In this document: positions 1-9,522 of the stretch, in pieces
Layout of the letters: the number at the start of each line of letters is the position of its first letter
How positions within the stretch are numbered: the first letter of the stretch is position 1
Assembly (NCBI GenBank): GCA_049999725.1
Contig: JBNGIS010012055.1
Location: 1-20,908, forward strand
DNA length: 20,908 bases
From: Haplomitrium mnioides
Taxonomy: Eukaryota; Marchantiophyta; Haplomitriopsida; Calobryales
Direction: 5' to 3'
Notes under the pieces: generated by a model
Database searches by the model: none
What the model was told of the DNA's origin: nothing
The model's input: the letters and a program-made list of their open reading frames with translations, nothing else
Program-made: the position numbers and the translations under genes

Positions 1-1138
1 GAGCGTGAACTAGTCTACTTTGCAATCTCTTTCTTGAGGTTCTTTGTCATGAATGTGTCCAATTTCTTGTTTGTATTTCATGAATGTCATCAAACCATGT
101 CAACTTTGCACTTTGAGCATGAACTAAACTACTTTGCGATCTTTTTCTTGAGGTTCTTTGTCATGAACATGTGCAATTTCTTGTTTGCATTTCACTAATG
201 TAAGGAAACTATGTGAGCTTTGCACTTGGAGAGTAAACTAGTCTACTTTGCAATTACTTTCTTTGGGTTCATTGTCATGAACATGTTCAACTTCTTGCTT
301 GCATTTCATGAATGTCATCAAACCATGTCAACTTTGTGCTTGGTGCGTGAACTAGTCTACTTTGCAATCTCTTTCTTGAGGTTCTTTGTTATGAACATAT
401 TCAATTTCTTGTTAGCATTTCATGAATTGCATGAAACCTTATCAAATTTGTACTTGAAGCATGAACTAGCCTACTTTGCAATCTCTTCTTTGAGGTTCTT
501 TGTCATGAACATGTTTAACTTGTTGTTTGCATTTCACGAATGTCATGAAACCTTATCAAAATTGCACTTGGAGCGTGAACTAGTCTACTTTGCAATCTCT
601 TTCTTGAAGTTCTTTGTCATGAACATGTTCAATTTCTTGCTTGCATTCTAGGATTGTCATTAAATCATGTAAACTTTTTACTTTTTGTTTGAACTAGTCT
701 ACTTTGCAATTGCTTTCTTCATGTTCGTTGTCATGAACATGTTCAATTTCTTGTTTGCATTTCATGATTGTCATCAAACCATATGAACATTGCACTTGGA
801 GTGTGAACGAGTCTATTTTGCAATCTCTTCTTTGAAGTTCTTAGTCATGAACATGTTCAATTTCTTGTTTGCATTTCATGAATGTCATGAAACCATGTCC
901 ACTTTACACTTAGACTGTAAACTAGTCTAACTTTCAATCTCTTTCTTGAGGTTGTTTGTCATGAACATGTTGCATTTCTTCTTTGCATGTCATGAATGTC
1001 ATCAAACCATGTCAATTATATACTTGGAGAGTGAACTAGTCAACTTTGCAATCTATGTCTTAAGGTTATTTGTCAAGAACTTGTTCAATTTCGTGTTTGC
1101 ATTTCATGATTGTCATCAAACCATGTGAACTTTGCACT

Positions 1139-1238
1139 NNNNNNNNNNNNNNNNNNNNNNNNNNNNNNNNNNNNNNNNNNNNNNNNNNNNNNNNNNNNNN
1201 NNNNNNNNNNNNNNNNNNNNNNNNNNNNNNNNNNNNNN
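1139..1238. other. Assembly gap (100 N) inside the satellite
   Basis: Exactly 100 N, a conventional placeholder length. The 114-bp phase is broken across it: unit starts at 1027 and 1308 are 281 bp apart, not a multiple of 114. If the array is regular here, the real missing length is 47 bp plus a multiple of 114. Confidence 0.95.
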
Positions 1239-1830
1239 GTCATGAACATGTTCAATTTCTTGTTTGCATTTCATGAATGTCATGAAACCATGTCCACTTT
1301 GCATTTAGACCGTGAAGTAGTCTAACTTGCAATCTCTTTCTTGAGGTTGTTTGTCATGAACATGTTGCATTTCTTCTTTCAATTTCATGAATGTCATCAA
1401 ACCATGTCAACTATGCACTTGGAGCGTGAACTAGTCTACATTGCAATCTCTGTCTTGAAGTTCTTTGTCATGAACATGTTCAATTTCATGTTTGAATTTC
1501 ATGATTGTCATTAAACCATGTGAACTTTGCACTTGGAGCGCGAACTAGTCTACATTGCAATCTCTCTCTTGAGGTTTTTTGTTATGAACATGTTCATTTT
1601 CTTGTTTGCATTTCATGAATGTCATCAAACCATGCCCACATTGCACTTTAATCTTGAACTAGTCTACTTTACAATCTCTTTCTTGACGTTCTTTGTCATG
1701 AACATGTTCAACTTTGCACCATGAGCGTGAACTAGTCTACTTTGAGGTTCTATGTCATGAACATGTTCAATTCACTATTTTATTAAATGAATGTCATTAA
1801 ACCACGTGATCTTTGCAATTGGAGCGTTCA

Positions 1831-1835
1831 CTAGT
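1831..1835. other. Candidate left target-site duplication of element A (CTAGT)
   Basis: The five bases directly before the LTR start TGTCAG are CTAGT, part of the ACTAGT dyad that opens each satellite monomer. The matching right copy cannot be checked because A's 3' LTR is truncated. Confidence 0.45.
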
Positions 1836-2036
1836 TGTCAGCCAGGGAATTGGAGTGCTGACTCAGAATTCTACAATGAGGAAGCAGCATTGAAACAATT
1901 CCTCTCTAGTAAGGGCAAAAGCGCCTAGAAGCAGCAAGAATCCTTCAAACTATGGGTATGAGCAGAGCGCATGGATCTGAGGAGGAGAACGGGATCATTG
2001 CAGAAGAAGGGAAGGGAGCAGTGGTCGCCAGCAAGT

Positions 2037-2161
2037 GGGGGGGGGGGGGGGGGGGGGGGGGNNNNNNNNNNNNNNNNNNNNNNNNNNNNNNNNNNNNNNN
2101 NNNNNNNNNNNNNNNNNNNNNNNNNNNNNNNNNNNNNNNNNNNNNNNNNNNNNNNNNNNNN
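2037..2161. other. Poly-G run (25 G) plus 100-N gap: assembly artefact
   Basis: A run of 25 G abuts a 100-N block. In the paralogous LTR the same place (14796-14800) reads GGGGA and continues as normal sequence for 74 bp (14800-14873), before matching again where this copy resumes at 2162. The G run is therefore probably a sequencing or gap-filling artefact, not a real homopolymer. Confidence 0.85.
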
Positions 2162-2694
2162 GGGGAGGAGGGCGCGCCCACCAAAGGCGAAGTGATCGAA
2201 GAAGGAAGAGCGGAGCTACAAAGCAGAAATCTGAAAGCGCTCAAGGAAGAGGGAGGCCGTAGAGCACGCCTGCAGATGCCACACATCAGAAGCAAGGATT
2301 GGAGACAAGAAGGAGGAGTCGGGACCTTTGTGAGCACGGGTTGGGCCAAGGAGCATAGGACGCCTCGACCGTGCAAGCGTGAGACGAGCTCTACAAGGGT
2401 CTGACCCTTTTCTTCGGTTTCCACGGGTCCTAGCAGAAACGTGGAGTCTTCTGAGGGCTTTGAAAGATTCAACGAAAACGTGGCGTGTCCAGAGTGCTTC
2501 GGGGGATTTGACGGGCGACGTGATGGCTCCAAGGAGTCCACGAGCTTTCAATAGAGACGTGGTTGGCCACGAAAAACTTAGCGGGACTCAGCCTTCCTAA
2601 ATGGGGAGCCTGGTTAAGTGGGTTCCAAGTGAGCTTTCGATGTGGAGAGCCCAGTTAATAGGTATCCGTTGGGAGGTCCACTCGAAAGAAGTAA

Positions 2695-2800
2695 GGAGGG
2701 ATCAGCCAAAAAAATGATCTATCGAAGGTCCGGTTAGGAGAGAAAGGGCTGATCTGCCAAAAGGACGATCTATCGAAGATGCGGGCTGGGAGAGAGAAAA
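2695..2800 (+). repeat. Two-copy ~50-bp tandem repeat in the 5' LTR
   Basis: Two imperfect units share the pattern GGGATCAGCCAAAA...GATCTATCGAAG followed by a purine-rich GGAGAGA segment. The 3' LTR of the same element has three such units (15407-15563), and the inverted solo LTR has a much longer array. Copy number therefore varies between LTRs of one family. Confidence 0.75.
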
Positions 2801-2883
2801 ATTGAAAGTTCGAAAGAGTACCGAATCAATGATTGAAAGTTCGATGGCGCGTGTGAGGAGTTGGGTCAAGGAGGAGTGGCTTT

Positions 2884-2905
2884 GTAGTTCTTATATCATG
2901 CTTGT
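2884..2905 (+). promoter_or_regulatory. Conserved TATA-like block in the LTR (TAGTTCTTATATC)
   Basis: The string TAGTTCTTATATC is kept nearly unchanged in the 3' LTR (about 15651) and twice in the inverted solo LTR (around 11957 and 12238, minus strand). The surrounding ~100 bp is also conserved, while the flanking arrays vary. A TATA-like core conserved in every LTR copy is a reasonable core-promoter candidate. No transcript evidence is available and the assignment is inference. Confidence 0.35.
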
Positions 2906-3087
2906 CCACAACTTAGTGAAGGGAGCTTTGGGCGCGAGTTGTTCTTATCGCGAGCTTTTGACAAGATGGCTTCAAAACAATGACGGAGGCATTGTTCTTA
3001 CTCGACAAGGTAGGCGGCTTTTTGGATGATGTGGCATCCTCGGAGACTTGGAGGAAGTCCGCAGATCAACTTCGGAAAGAAGTCAAA

Positions 3088-3710
3088 GCGACGGTCAGCC
3101 TACCCCTTTGCGGAGTGGCGTCGGACGACGCAATAGCGGATGATGTGGCGGCCCTAGGAAGTCAGCAAGTTTTCATGGGGAGGTGGCGGGCCAAGGGAGT
3201 CCGAAGGGCTTCTAGTGGCTGACGTGTCGGTCCCAAGGAGTCCGCGAGTCTTCATGGAGAGGTGGCGGGCCCAGGGGGTCCAAGGGTTTATAGCAGAAAC
3301 ATGGCAAGTGCAGGGGGCCTGTAGAGTTTAGCGGAAACGTGGACGAAGGAGAGGGCCCGCGGTTTTCATCGAAGAAAGGTCAATGCGACGGTCAGACTAC
3401 CCCCTTGCGGAATGGCATCGAGCAGCGGCTTTGCGAATTACATGGCGACCTCAAAGGATTTGGTGGGAGTTAATGGATACGTGGCGGTAAGATGGAGTCT
3501 GTTGGATCTCGGGTCAAAAGAATGTCAACTTTAGAGGAGGGTCAACACGACGGTCCGCCTACTCCTTTGCGGAGCGACGTCAAATGGCGAGGCTTCGGAT
3601 GACGTGGCGCTCAGCGATGGTCTGAGGGATCCCCCAGGTCAGAGCTGAGTCAACCACAGAACCAATTCAGCGCGACGTTCAAACTTCCCCCTTGTGGGGC
3701 GGCGTCGGAC
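3088..3710 (+). repeat. GC-rich hairpin modules in the 5' LTR (four copies)
   Basis: A module of the form CGACGGTC.GCCTACCCCTTTGCGG, followed by GGCGTCGGACG or a variant, recurs at about 3088-3125, 3384-3425, 3548-3605 and 3672-3712. The core can fold with CCCC pairing to GGGG across a TTTGC-type loop, plus an outer CCGCC/GGCGG stem in the best-kept copies. The same module is present at least three times in the inverted solo LTR (near 11475, 11640 and 11757, minus strand) and once in the truncated 3' LTR (15855-15892). Confidence 0.75.
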
Positions 3711-5087
3711 GGCGTGGCTTGGCTCAGAAGGAAGTCAACCTCGACACGTGGCACGTCGAATGAGTCCGAAGGATCGTGCGGACTTCCCTATCCATTGGAT
3801 CCTTGGGCTAGGGATCCAAGGTCAATTACGGGAGAAAAATCAACAATGGACTTGGATCCCACTAGGCTCTACGGACTCGGATCCGCGAGGATCTCCGGAT
3901 GCGAATCTTGGAGATTCTGTGGGACTCTTTTTTTGCGGGATTCTTCGAAACTTTGTTTCAAATGGTTCTTCGGACTGGATTTCTGTGTGAATCTTTGGAA
4001 TCTCAGCCCACAAGATTCCTTGGCCTGTTGAGAATTCAGGAAAGGCTGCCAAGTGGGATCTTTGAGTCATCTCTACATTCCTTGTGCGGGAGCATCAACC
4101 CAAAGTGCTCAGAGTGCGCTCTGGTGTAACTCTTCAAGTGGAGATGAGAGAGAGTGGCCACGTTAGTGCTTGCGCATTGCGTAGAAGACCTCTCAAGGCT
4201 CAGGGGTGGAGTGAGCTACCTGCAGTTGGGAAGACTGTCTTCCGAAGGTGGAAGTGAAAGAAATCCTCTTCCTAGCTTGAGGAAGTAAAGTCAGAGCTTC
4301 TCGCGAGAGAAGTTGAAAAACTATCTAGAGAAGGGTGTGTGGGTGTGAAGTTGAGCTGAAGGCTGGAAAGGTGGTAAGTGATTCAGAAGGGAGAAATCTG
4401 TTGGTGAGACCTGTTCCAAAGGGCCTTCAAGGACTCTATTCTGTTGCAGTGCATTGTTGAGTGTGAATGTGCATATGTTCATAGTTAGATTTGCATTCTA
4501 CATTCTGTACACAAGAGACATTCTAGACTAGTATTTGACAGGACCAATTGAGCAGACCCTAGGACAACTTTGGAAGGGGGGTCAAGTCCCTTGACATAGT
4601 CTTGTAACCCAGGGGGTTAATGCTCTCTGTTTCTGACCCTGTTTTATAGTTAGGAAATAGTTCATGTTAGGATAGTTAGGAATCACATCTATATCAGTTC
4701 CTGTGACAACCTTGAGAGGGGGAGTCTAGTCCTCTGTCATTGTTCATTGGTGCAAGTCACAACACCTTTCTAACCCCAAAGCATACACAAGGTGGCAAGG
4801 TCTAAGATTTGGACCCTTGAAATATATCGAAGGAATTACACCAAGCATGCTGGGTGGTGTAAATGTGGACCTGGGTTTTATGAATGAATGACTTGATTGT
4901 AACTTGAAGAGAGTGAGAGGTGAACAAAGGGCTTGTAGAGAAAAAGAGAATCCTTAAAGCCTCAAAGTGATAACTGGCAAGGGGCTATCTAAGAAAAGAA
5001 CTTGAAAGCCTTGAATTTGTCCTCCCTTGCCTTCCAAGTGGCACCTAAGAAGGTTAAGGCATGAAACAGAGGAGTGACATGAATTTT

Positions 5088-5106
5088 TGGCGCTAGAAGG
5101 AGGGCC
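5088..5106 (+). other. Primer-binding site of element A
   Basis: TGGCGCTAGAAGGAGGGCC begins 8 nt after the LTR end. TGG is the complement of the tRNA CCA tail, and the position just inside the 5' LTR is where minus-strand priming occurs. It is clearly not the initiator-Met type (TGGTATCAGAGC) used by most plant chromoviruses. I cannot name the tRNA from sequence alone. Confidence 0.7.
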
Positions 5107-5242
5107 AAAGGTTTGGAGAAACCTGAGACCAACCCGGACCCAAGTTATCACCTTGTGCACTAGTGACCCAAAGTCTGATTGAGAAGCACATTCCGAGACA
5201 CAGAGCTGCTGTGGGTGAGTTTGTTGAGGAAGAGTGGCGGAC
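5107..5242 (+). other. Leader between PBS and gag of element A
   Basis: About 135 bp of untranslated leader. No structure beyond ordinary composition is evident. It ends at the ATG at 5243, the first in-frame ATG of the recognisable gag. Confidence 0.5.
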
Positions 5243-7000
5243 ATGAGAGACTTTTGGGTGGAAGTGGCAGTGGCCAGTGCAGGGATGGCCAATCCAGTAC
5301 CTTCTTTTGGGCTTCGGAGTCGATTCAAATCCAAGTCCTTCAAGGGACACCCGAAGGATGACCCAGATGCATGGTTGGATGACCTAGAAAACACTACAGC
5401 AGCAAATGGCGAAAGCCATGTGAAAATTGGGATCCTCCTAGCAGTTTTGAAGGGAGAAGCCCAGCCTTGGTACAAGAATTTGCCGGACAATGTCAAGCGG
5501 GACTAGCATGCATTCAAGGCCACATTCATCGCGGAATTTTGAGGGATCGGAGAAGAGACAGAGGCCCTGATCAAGATGGGTCAGCTCAGAATGAAAAAGA
5601 AGGAGTCCATGAGGAAATTCCTTCAGCAATTCAAGAAGTTAGCGCAGAAGCTGAACCTGCCAGCCACTGACGGGATGCTCACGACATGGTTTCTGGTAGC
5701 TCTTTCCAGAGAAATTGGGACCTAGGTGAGACAAATGGATCCACAAACTCTGGAAGAAGCCGTCAAAACAGCCTGATCCCATGTCAAAGCTGCAATCACC
5801 AATTCTCGCAGGAGGGCATGGGCCAAATACGATTCTGATGACTCTTCGGACACCTCGGACAGTGATGGGGAAACGGATGAGAGTTCTGAGTCCTCCTCGA
5901 AAATTGAGAATGAGTCGAGCAGCAGCAGCTCAGAGGAAGACCGATCATCTAGAAAAAGAAGAAGAAGAAGGATCTCAAGAAAAAGAAGCAGGTTAGTCAT
6001 CGCAAAGGAGCCAGCAAAGGGAAGTACAAAAAAACTGAACCCGAACACAAGGCGAGCAGGAAGCCAAGGGGAGGGATCGGATTGAAGAGCTGAGCGCCAA
6101 GATGGAGGCAATGAACATCCTCTTGGTTGGGATCAAACCGAAAGGCAGGCCCTTGCCAACCCGAAGAGTAGGAGTCTGGTGCATAAGATGCAAGCAACAC
6201 GGACACTCCCCTCAGGAATGTCCGAACGACAATAATGTTGTGCATTACGTAAGAGAGGAAGCACAAGAATACGTGAGAGAAGAGGTTGAATACATGATGG
6301 AGGGAGCTCCAGAAACCGTGTATCAAATCAGTAAGGGACCTCGAACAATTTTGAGCAGACCTGTAGGAGCAAGCGGAGGGTCGATGAATCAATGGGCTGC
6401 CAATCGGCCACCCATAACAACGATCATGGTATGTTGGATTTGTGGCTAGCCCGACCACATTTCCTTCAATTTTCCAGAACCGAAGGAGAGCAGTTATGGC
6501 CAACCACCTCCCTTGTGCTTCCAATGCAAGGAAGGGCATGTAGTGGTCAATTGCCCAACCAGAAGGCCCGATGCACCTCTTGACCCAAGCGCGAATCCTC
6601 CTCCCCCTACAATTGTCAATTTGATCACCTTGGAGATGGAGGAGGAAGCCGAATTGCCAGGATGGGAGACACCCACTCTCGAGGATTGTTTCCAGATGGT
6701 AACCAGGGCCGGGGCGAAGGCCAAAAAGAAGAGCTAGAAGAAGTTTGAGTGGAAGGCCAAGAAGGGGGCAACTCAAGCGACCTTATCACAAAATGATTCA
6801 GATTATCAGAGGGATAATCCGAAGTGGTTCTACCCGAAGCAGCAGGACCATGTGAGGAGGCAATTGGAGGCTCTAGAAGCCTTGGAGGGAGAACAGGCAG
6901 CAGAAGAGACCCTCAAAGAGGTCCGTAAGCAGCAAGGAGGGACCTAGAAGGCAAGGGCGAGTGTTGTAGCTTCCAAAGAGGGGACAAAGCCCAGCCCCTA
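5243..7000 (+). pseudogene. Element A gag relic (capsid region plus zinc knuckles)
   Basis: Gag forms the particle that packages element RNA. An ATG at 5243 opens a capsid-like segment containing a GHPKDDPDAWLDDLE stretch and a LKGEAQPWYKNLP stretch, as in retrotransposon gag domains (LKGxAxxWY). Stops fall at 5504 and at least three more times in that frame. An acidic serine-rich tract (5828-5940) is followed by an arginine-rich run (to about 5990). The frame shifts between about 5996 and 6057, a region with a 7-A run. Downstream are three zinc-knuckle-like motifs: CX2CX4HX4C at 6180-6221, a degenerate one at 6432-6476 that has lost its last Cys and carries a TAG, and CX2CX3HX4C at 6516-6554. 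A charged linker leads into protease. Gag and pol probably formed one polyprotein, since the knuckles and protease share a frame. B has no gag copy to compare. Confidence 0.82.
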
Positions 7001-7640
7001 TAGCATTCAAGCAGATGTGCGGAATTGTCCTATTATGGCCACAATGGGCCAACTGATCAAGGATTTCCTGTTGTATCGAAGGTAGCTTCGTGAATTGCTG
7101 ATGGGAGCCAAGAGGAGAAGAAGGCTACCCAAGGTAGGAGCTCCAGCGGATCTGCAACTGGTTTGTGAAGACAAGTGAGCCCTAGAGATCGACATACAAG
7201 TCGCGGAGTGCACACTATCATTAGTGCCCATAGATGGAGGGGCATGAGTCAACATCATGGTTGAGGAAACGACACACAAGTTGGGATTCACAGAATTCTA
7301 GCACACAACCAGAATTATGAGGCTAGCGGATGGGTCATAAGTGAAGCCATGGGGCTCCATCCTCCAAATACCAACATTCATTGGAGGGAAGGAGTTCAAA
7401 TTGAACTACTTGGTGATGCAACCCGCTTGAGCATCTCCATACCTGGTGTTGATTGGAAGGCCTTGGCTGTATGAGGCCCGAGTTATGCACAAATGGGGGA
7501 ACTCCACATTGATGTTCGGCCCCGAAAAAACGATAGTGCACTATGGCCCTGTTCCTCACTGGGGGGAAATACAATTTGAGGCAGAATATGACAGTGAGTG
7601 GTCTGAGGAGGAAGAGGATTTCGAATACCACTACTGGGGA
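7001..7640 (+). pseudogene. Element A aspartic protease relic
   Basis: Retropepsin-like protease that would cleave the gag-pol polyprotein. The active-site motif reads P-I-D-G-G-A (DGGA at 7233-7244), the D(S/T/G)GA signature. The second conserved segment LIGRPWL is at 7449-7469, matching the family's hydrophobic-hydrophobic-G flap-side motif. The frame carries TAG at 7083 and then stops close together (TGA, TGA, TAG, TAA, TGA) before 7430. Comparison with element B shows one of these is CAG to TAG. An acidic tail (EWSEEEEDFEYHYW) follows. A 4-bp loss relative to B at about 7638 moves the reading frame into the RT region. Non-functional. Confidence 0.85.
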
Positions 7641-9522
7641 TGGTGAGTGAAGCCACAGAGGAGGATCTGTCGGAGGAGGGTGTGGTGTCCATAAATAAAA
7701 TCGAATTATCCACATACAACGGAATAGAGCACTAGTGGAGGAAATCCATAGGAGATCGGACCAGAGATGAGGACATCAGAATCCGAATGGAAGAGGAGTC
7801 AGAAGCGTCTCATCGGATGTGGAAAGCAGACACAGGAACGTCCAAAGAAGCTCTTCGGGAGGAGGGCGGAGTATGATTGGCTACTCTGATGCCAACAAGA
7901 GACAACCATGGGCGAAACGAGACAGGGGTGGTGCGAGATGCCCATCACAAGCAATTGGTGGTCCGAGAAGGATACACCTTCCATATAGACTCCCAATTGC
8001 TTAGAGAATCGAAGCTGGCCTTCACCAATCTCCTGCACAATTTCAGTGATGCCTTTGGTTGGAGTCACGTGGATCTGAAGGGAGTCTCGAGAAAATTAGG
8101 GGAGCACCGAATCAACTTGGGAACCAACATCAATCCTGGTGCGACAAAGGCAATACCAAATGAATCACCGATTCTCCTTGCTGGTAAAGGACAAAGATAG
8201 ATAAATTGTTCGAAGCCAATTTCATCTACCTAGTCCTCAATAGCAAATGGGTGTCCCCCCTTGTAGTGGTGCCCAAGAAGGTGGGACAAGATGGAGAGAA
8301 GAAGATCCGAGTATGCCAGGATTTTTGGAAGTTGAACGAGGCTACCAAGAAGGACCACTATCCATTTCCTTTCACGGATGGGGTGTTGGATTTGGTGGCA
8401 AGGCAAGAAGTGTACAACTTCCTCGATGGATACTTGGGATACAATCAAATCTGGATTCGAGAAGAGGATCAACTCAAGACAACATTCACCATGGAATGGG
8501 GGGTGTTTGTTTTCAAGAGCATGCCCTTCGGATTGTGCAATGCACCAAGTACATTCCAACGGATGATGATGAATATCTTCCACGACTAACTCAGAAAATT
8601 CATGGAAGTGTTCATCGATGACTTTGTGGTGTATAGCAAGTTGGAGAACCACAAGTGAGATGTGAGGCTCACCCTCTAATGGTGTTGAGAAACGGGATTG
8701 AGATTACACCTGAGTAAGTGCTTCTTTGGGGTAAAGGAGAGGATACTCCTCAGACACTAGATTTCTAACAGGGGGATAGAGGTGGATCAGGAAAAGTTTG
8801 CCAACTGGATGAATGTTACCTTTCCCACTAATCTGAAGGAGGTGCAAGGATTCCTGGGGTGTGTTGGGTATTATCGAAGATTCATTGACCAATTCGTCTC
8901 AGTAGCTCTGGCCCTCACCCAAATGACCAAGAGGGGTAGCACATTTGAGGCCACCTTTGAGAGGCTGGCAAGCTTCACAGAATTGAAGAAGAGGCTAGCG
9001 AGCGCCCCTTTGTTAGTCCCTCCCAGATGGGGGAAGGATTTCCATATGATGATCAACGTGTCTGGGTTCTGCATCGAAGAAGTGCTGTCCCAAGTGGATG
9101 AGAAGGGGCAGGACCACCCAATCCACTTTGCGAGCAAGCTACTGGCCCCAACAGAGAAGAATTACTCTACCACAGATCGGGAAACCCTCGAGATCATCTA
9201 TGCCTTGAAGAAATTCAGGCATTATTTGTTGCATTATAAAGTGATCTTCTATACGGATCACAATGCACTCAAATACATGGTAAACAAACCCGATGTCACC
9301 GGTCGGATTTTGAGGTGGGTGCTTCTCCTGCAGGAGTTCAATTTTGAAGTCAGGATCAAGCTCGGAAAGAAGCGCAACAATGCAGATTTCTTCTCCAAGA
9401 TTGTAGGACCCGTCAATCAGAAGGAGGCAGGTGATGAATTCCCTGATGAGGACTTGATCCAAGTGAAAGTTGGGAGGGCCATGGACTACGCAATCATCAT
9501 CGAATTCCTCTATTGTGCCTAG
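7640..9522 (+). pseudogene. Element A reverse transcriptase and RNase H relic
   Basis: This would copy element RNA into DNA and degrade the RNA strand. RT landmarks in order: WVSPLVVVPKK, ICVCQDF-like RVCQDFWKLN, DHYPFPF, MPFGLCNAPSTFQ, and the catalytic FIDD at 8611-8622 (both Asp intact). LGCVGYYRRFI and LTQMTKRG mark the RT/RNase H connection. RNase H follows with NVSGFCIEEVLSQ, where the first catalytic Asp is Asn at 9055-9057 (Asp in element B), then TDRETLEIIYAL and FYTDHNALKYMV. Stops include 7733, 7874, 8587 and a cluster near 8656-8690, then 8758 and 9520. One frameshift lies between about 8140 and 8205. Several stops correspond to CAG, CAA or TGG codons in element B. Confidence 0.9.

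Larger units (their letters stand above)
1..1835. repeat. Tandem satellite array, 114-bp monomer
   Basis: Monomer boundaries recur exactly every 114 bp, using the GAGCGTGAAC-like start: 1, 115, 229, 343, 457, 571, 685, 799, 913 and 1027, then after a gap 1308, 1422, 1536 and 1650. The last two units are degenerate and shortened, starting near 1723 (after a 73-bp unit) and 1822 (after a 99-bp unit). Monomers differ mainly by scattered substitutions. Each typical monomer carries three short dyads: ACTAGT near its start, the 12-bp palindrome TGAACATGTTCA in the middle, and TTCATGAA in the second half. Because 114 is 3 x 38, one frame stays open for several units and gives a repeated hydrophobic 38-residue peptide. 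I read this as a by-product of monomer length, not a gene. The array runs off the left edge of the window and is cut on the right by an LTR retrotransposon. Confidence 0.95.
1836..5079 (+). repeat. 5' LTR of element A (about 3.24 kb)
   Basis: Starts TGTCAG at 1836 and ends GTGACA at 5079, giving the usual TG...CA termini. The start matches the LTR starts at 14594 and 19982 and the reverse complement ending at 13665. The last ~30 bp match the reverse complement at 10006. Together these fix both ends. Internal layout: a GA-rich start segment; a short ~50-bp tandem array near 2695-2800; a conserved block with TAGTTCTTATATC near 2884; GC-rich hairpin modules between about 3088 and 3710; and a less GC-rich 3' portion. 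More than 3 kb is long for a plant LTR. A 25-G run plus 100 N (2037-2161) replaces what is probably about 74 bp of ordinary LTR sequence. I cannot place the transcription start or the R/U5 borders. Confidence 0.92.

Noticed and set aside
220-651. Open frame of 143 codons with repeated hydrophobic 38-residue units, resembling a repeat membrane protein
   Set aside because: The open frame follows from the satellite monomer being a multiple of three. Neighbouring units carry stops in the same frame, and no gene context exists.
1-1835. Possible CRISPR-like array
   Set aside because: There are no distinct spacers: the whole 114-bp unit repeats and the context is eukaryotic.
2037-2061. G-quadruplex-forming poly-G tract
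   Set aside because: The paralogous LTR lacks it and the run abuts a gap, so it is probably not real sequence.
1945-2541. Minus-strand frame of about 198 codons across the LTR start, and the matching one at 14684-15214
   Set aside because: Antisense to GA-rich LTR sequence, proline/serine/leucine-rich by composition, and spanning an N gap in one copy. No domain is recognisable.
5990-6060. Programmed ribosomal frameshift at the 7-A run in gag
   Set aside because: The zinc knuckles, still part of gag, lie downstream in the new frame. Many other indels show decay, so a degenerative indel is more likely.
5997-6776. Minus-strand frame of 259 codons opposite gag
   Set aside because: It lies entirely antisense to the zinc-knuckle region of gag, which has clear family motifs on the + strand.
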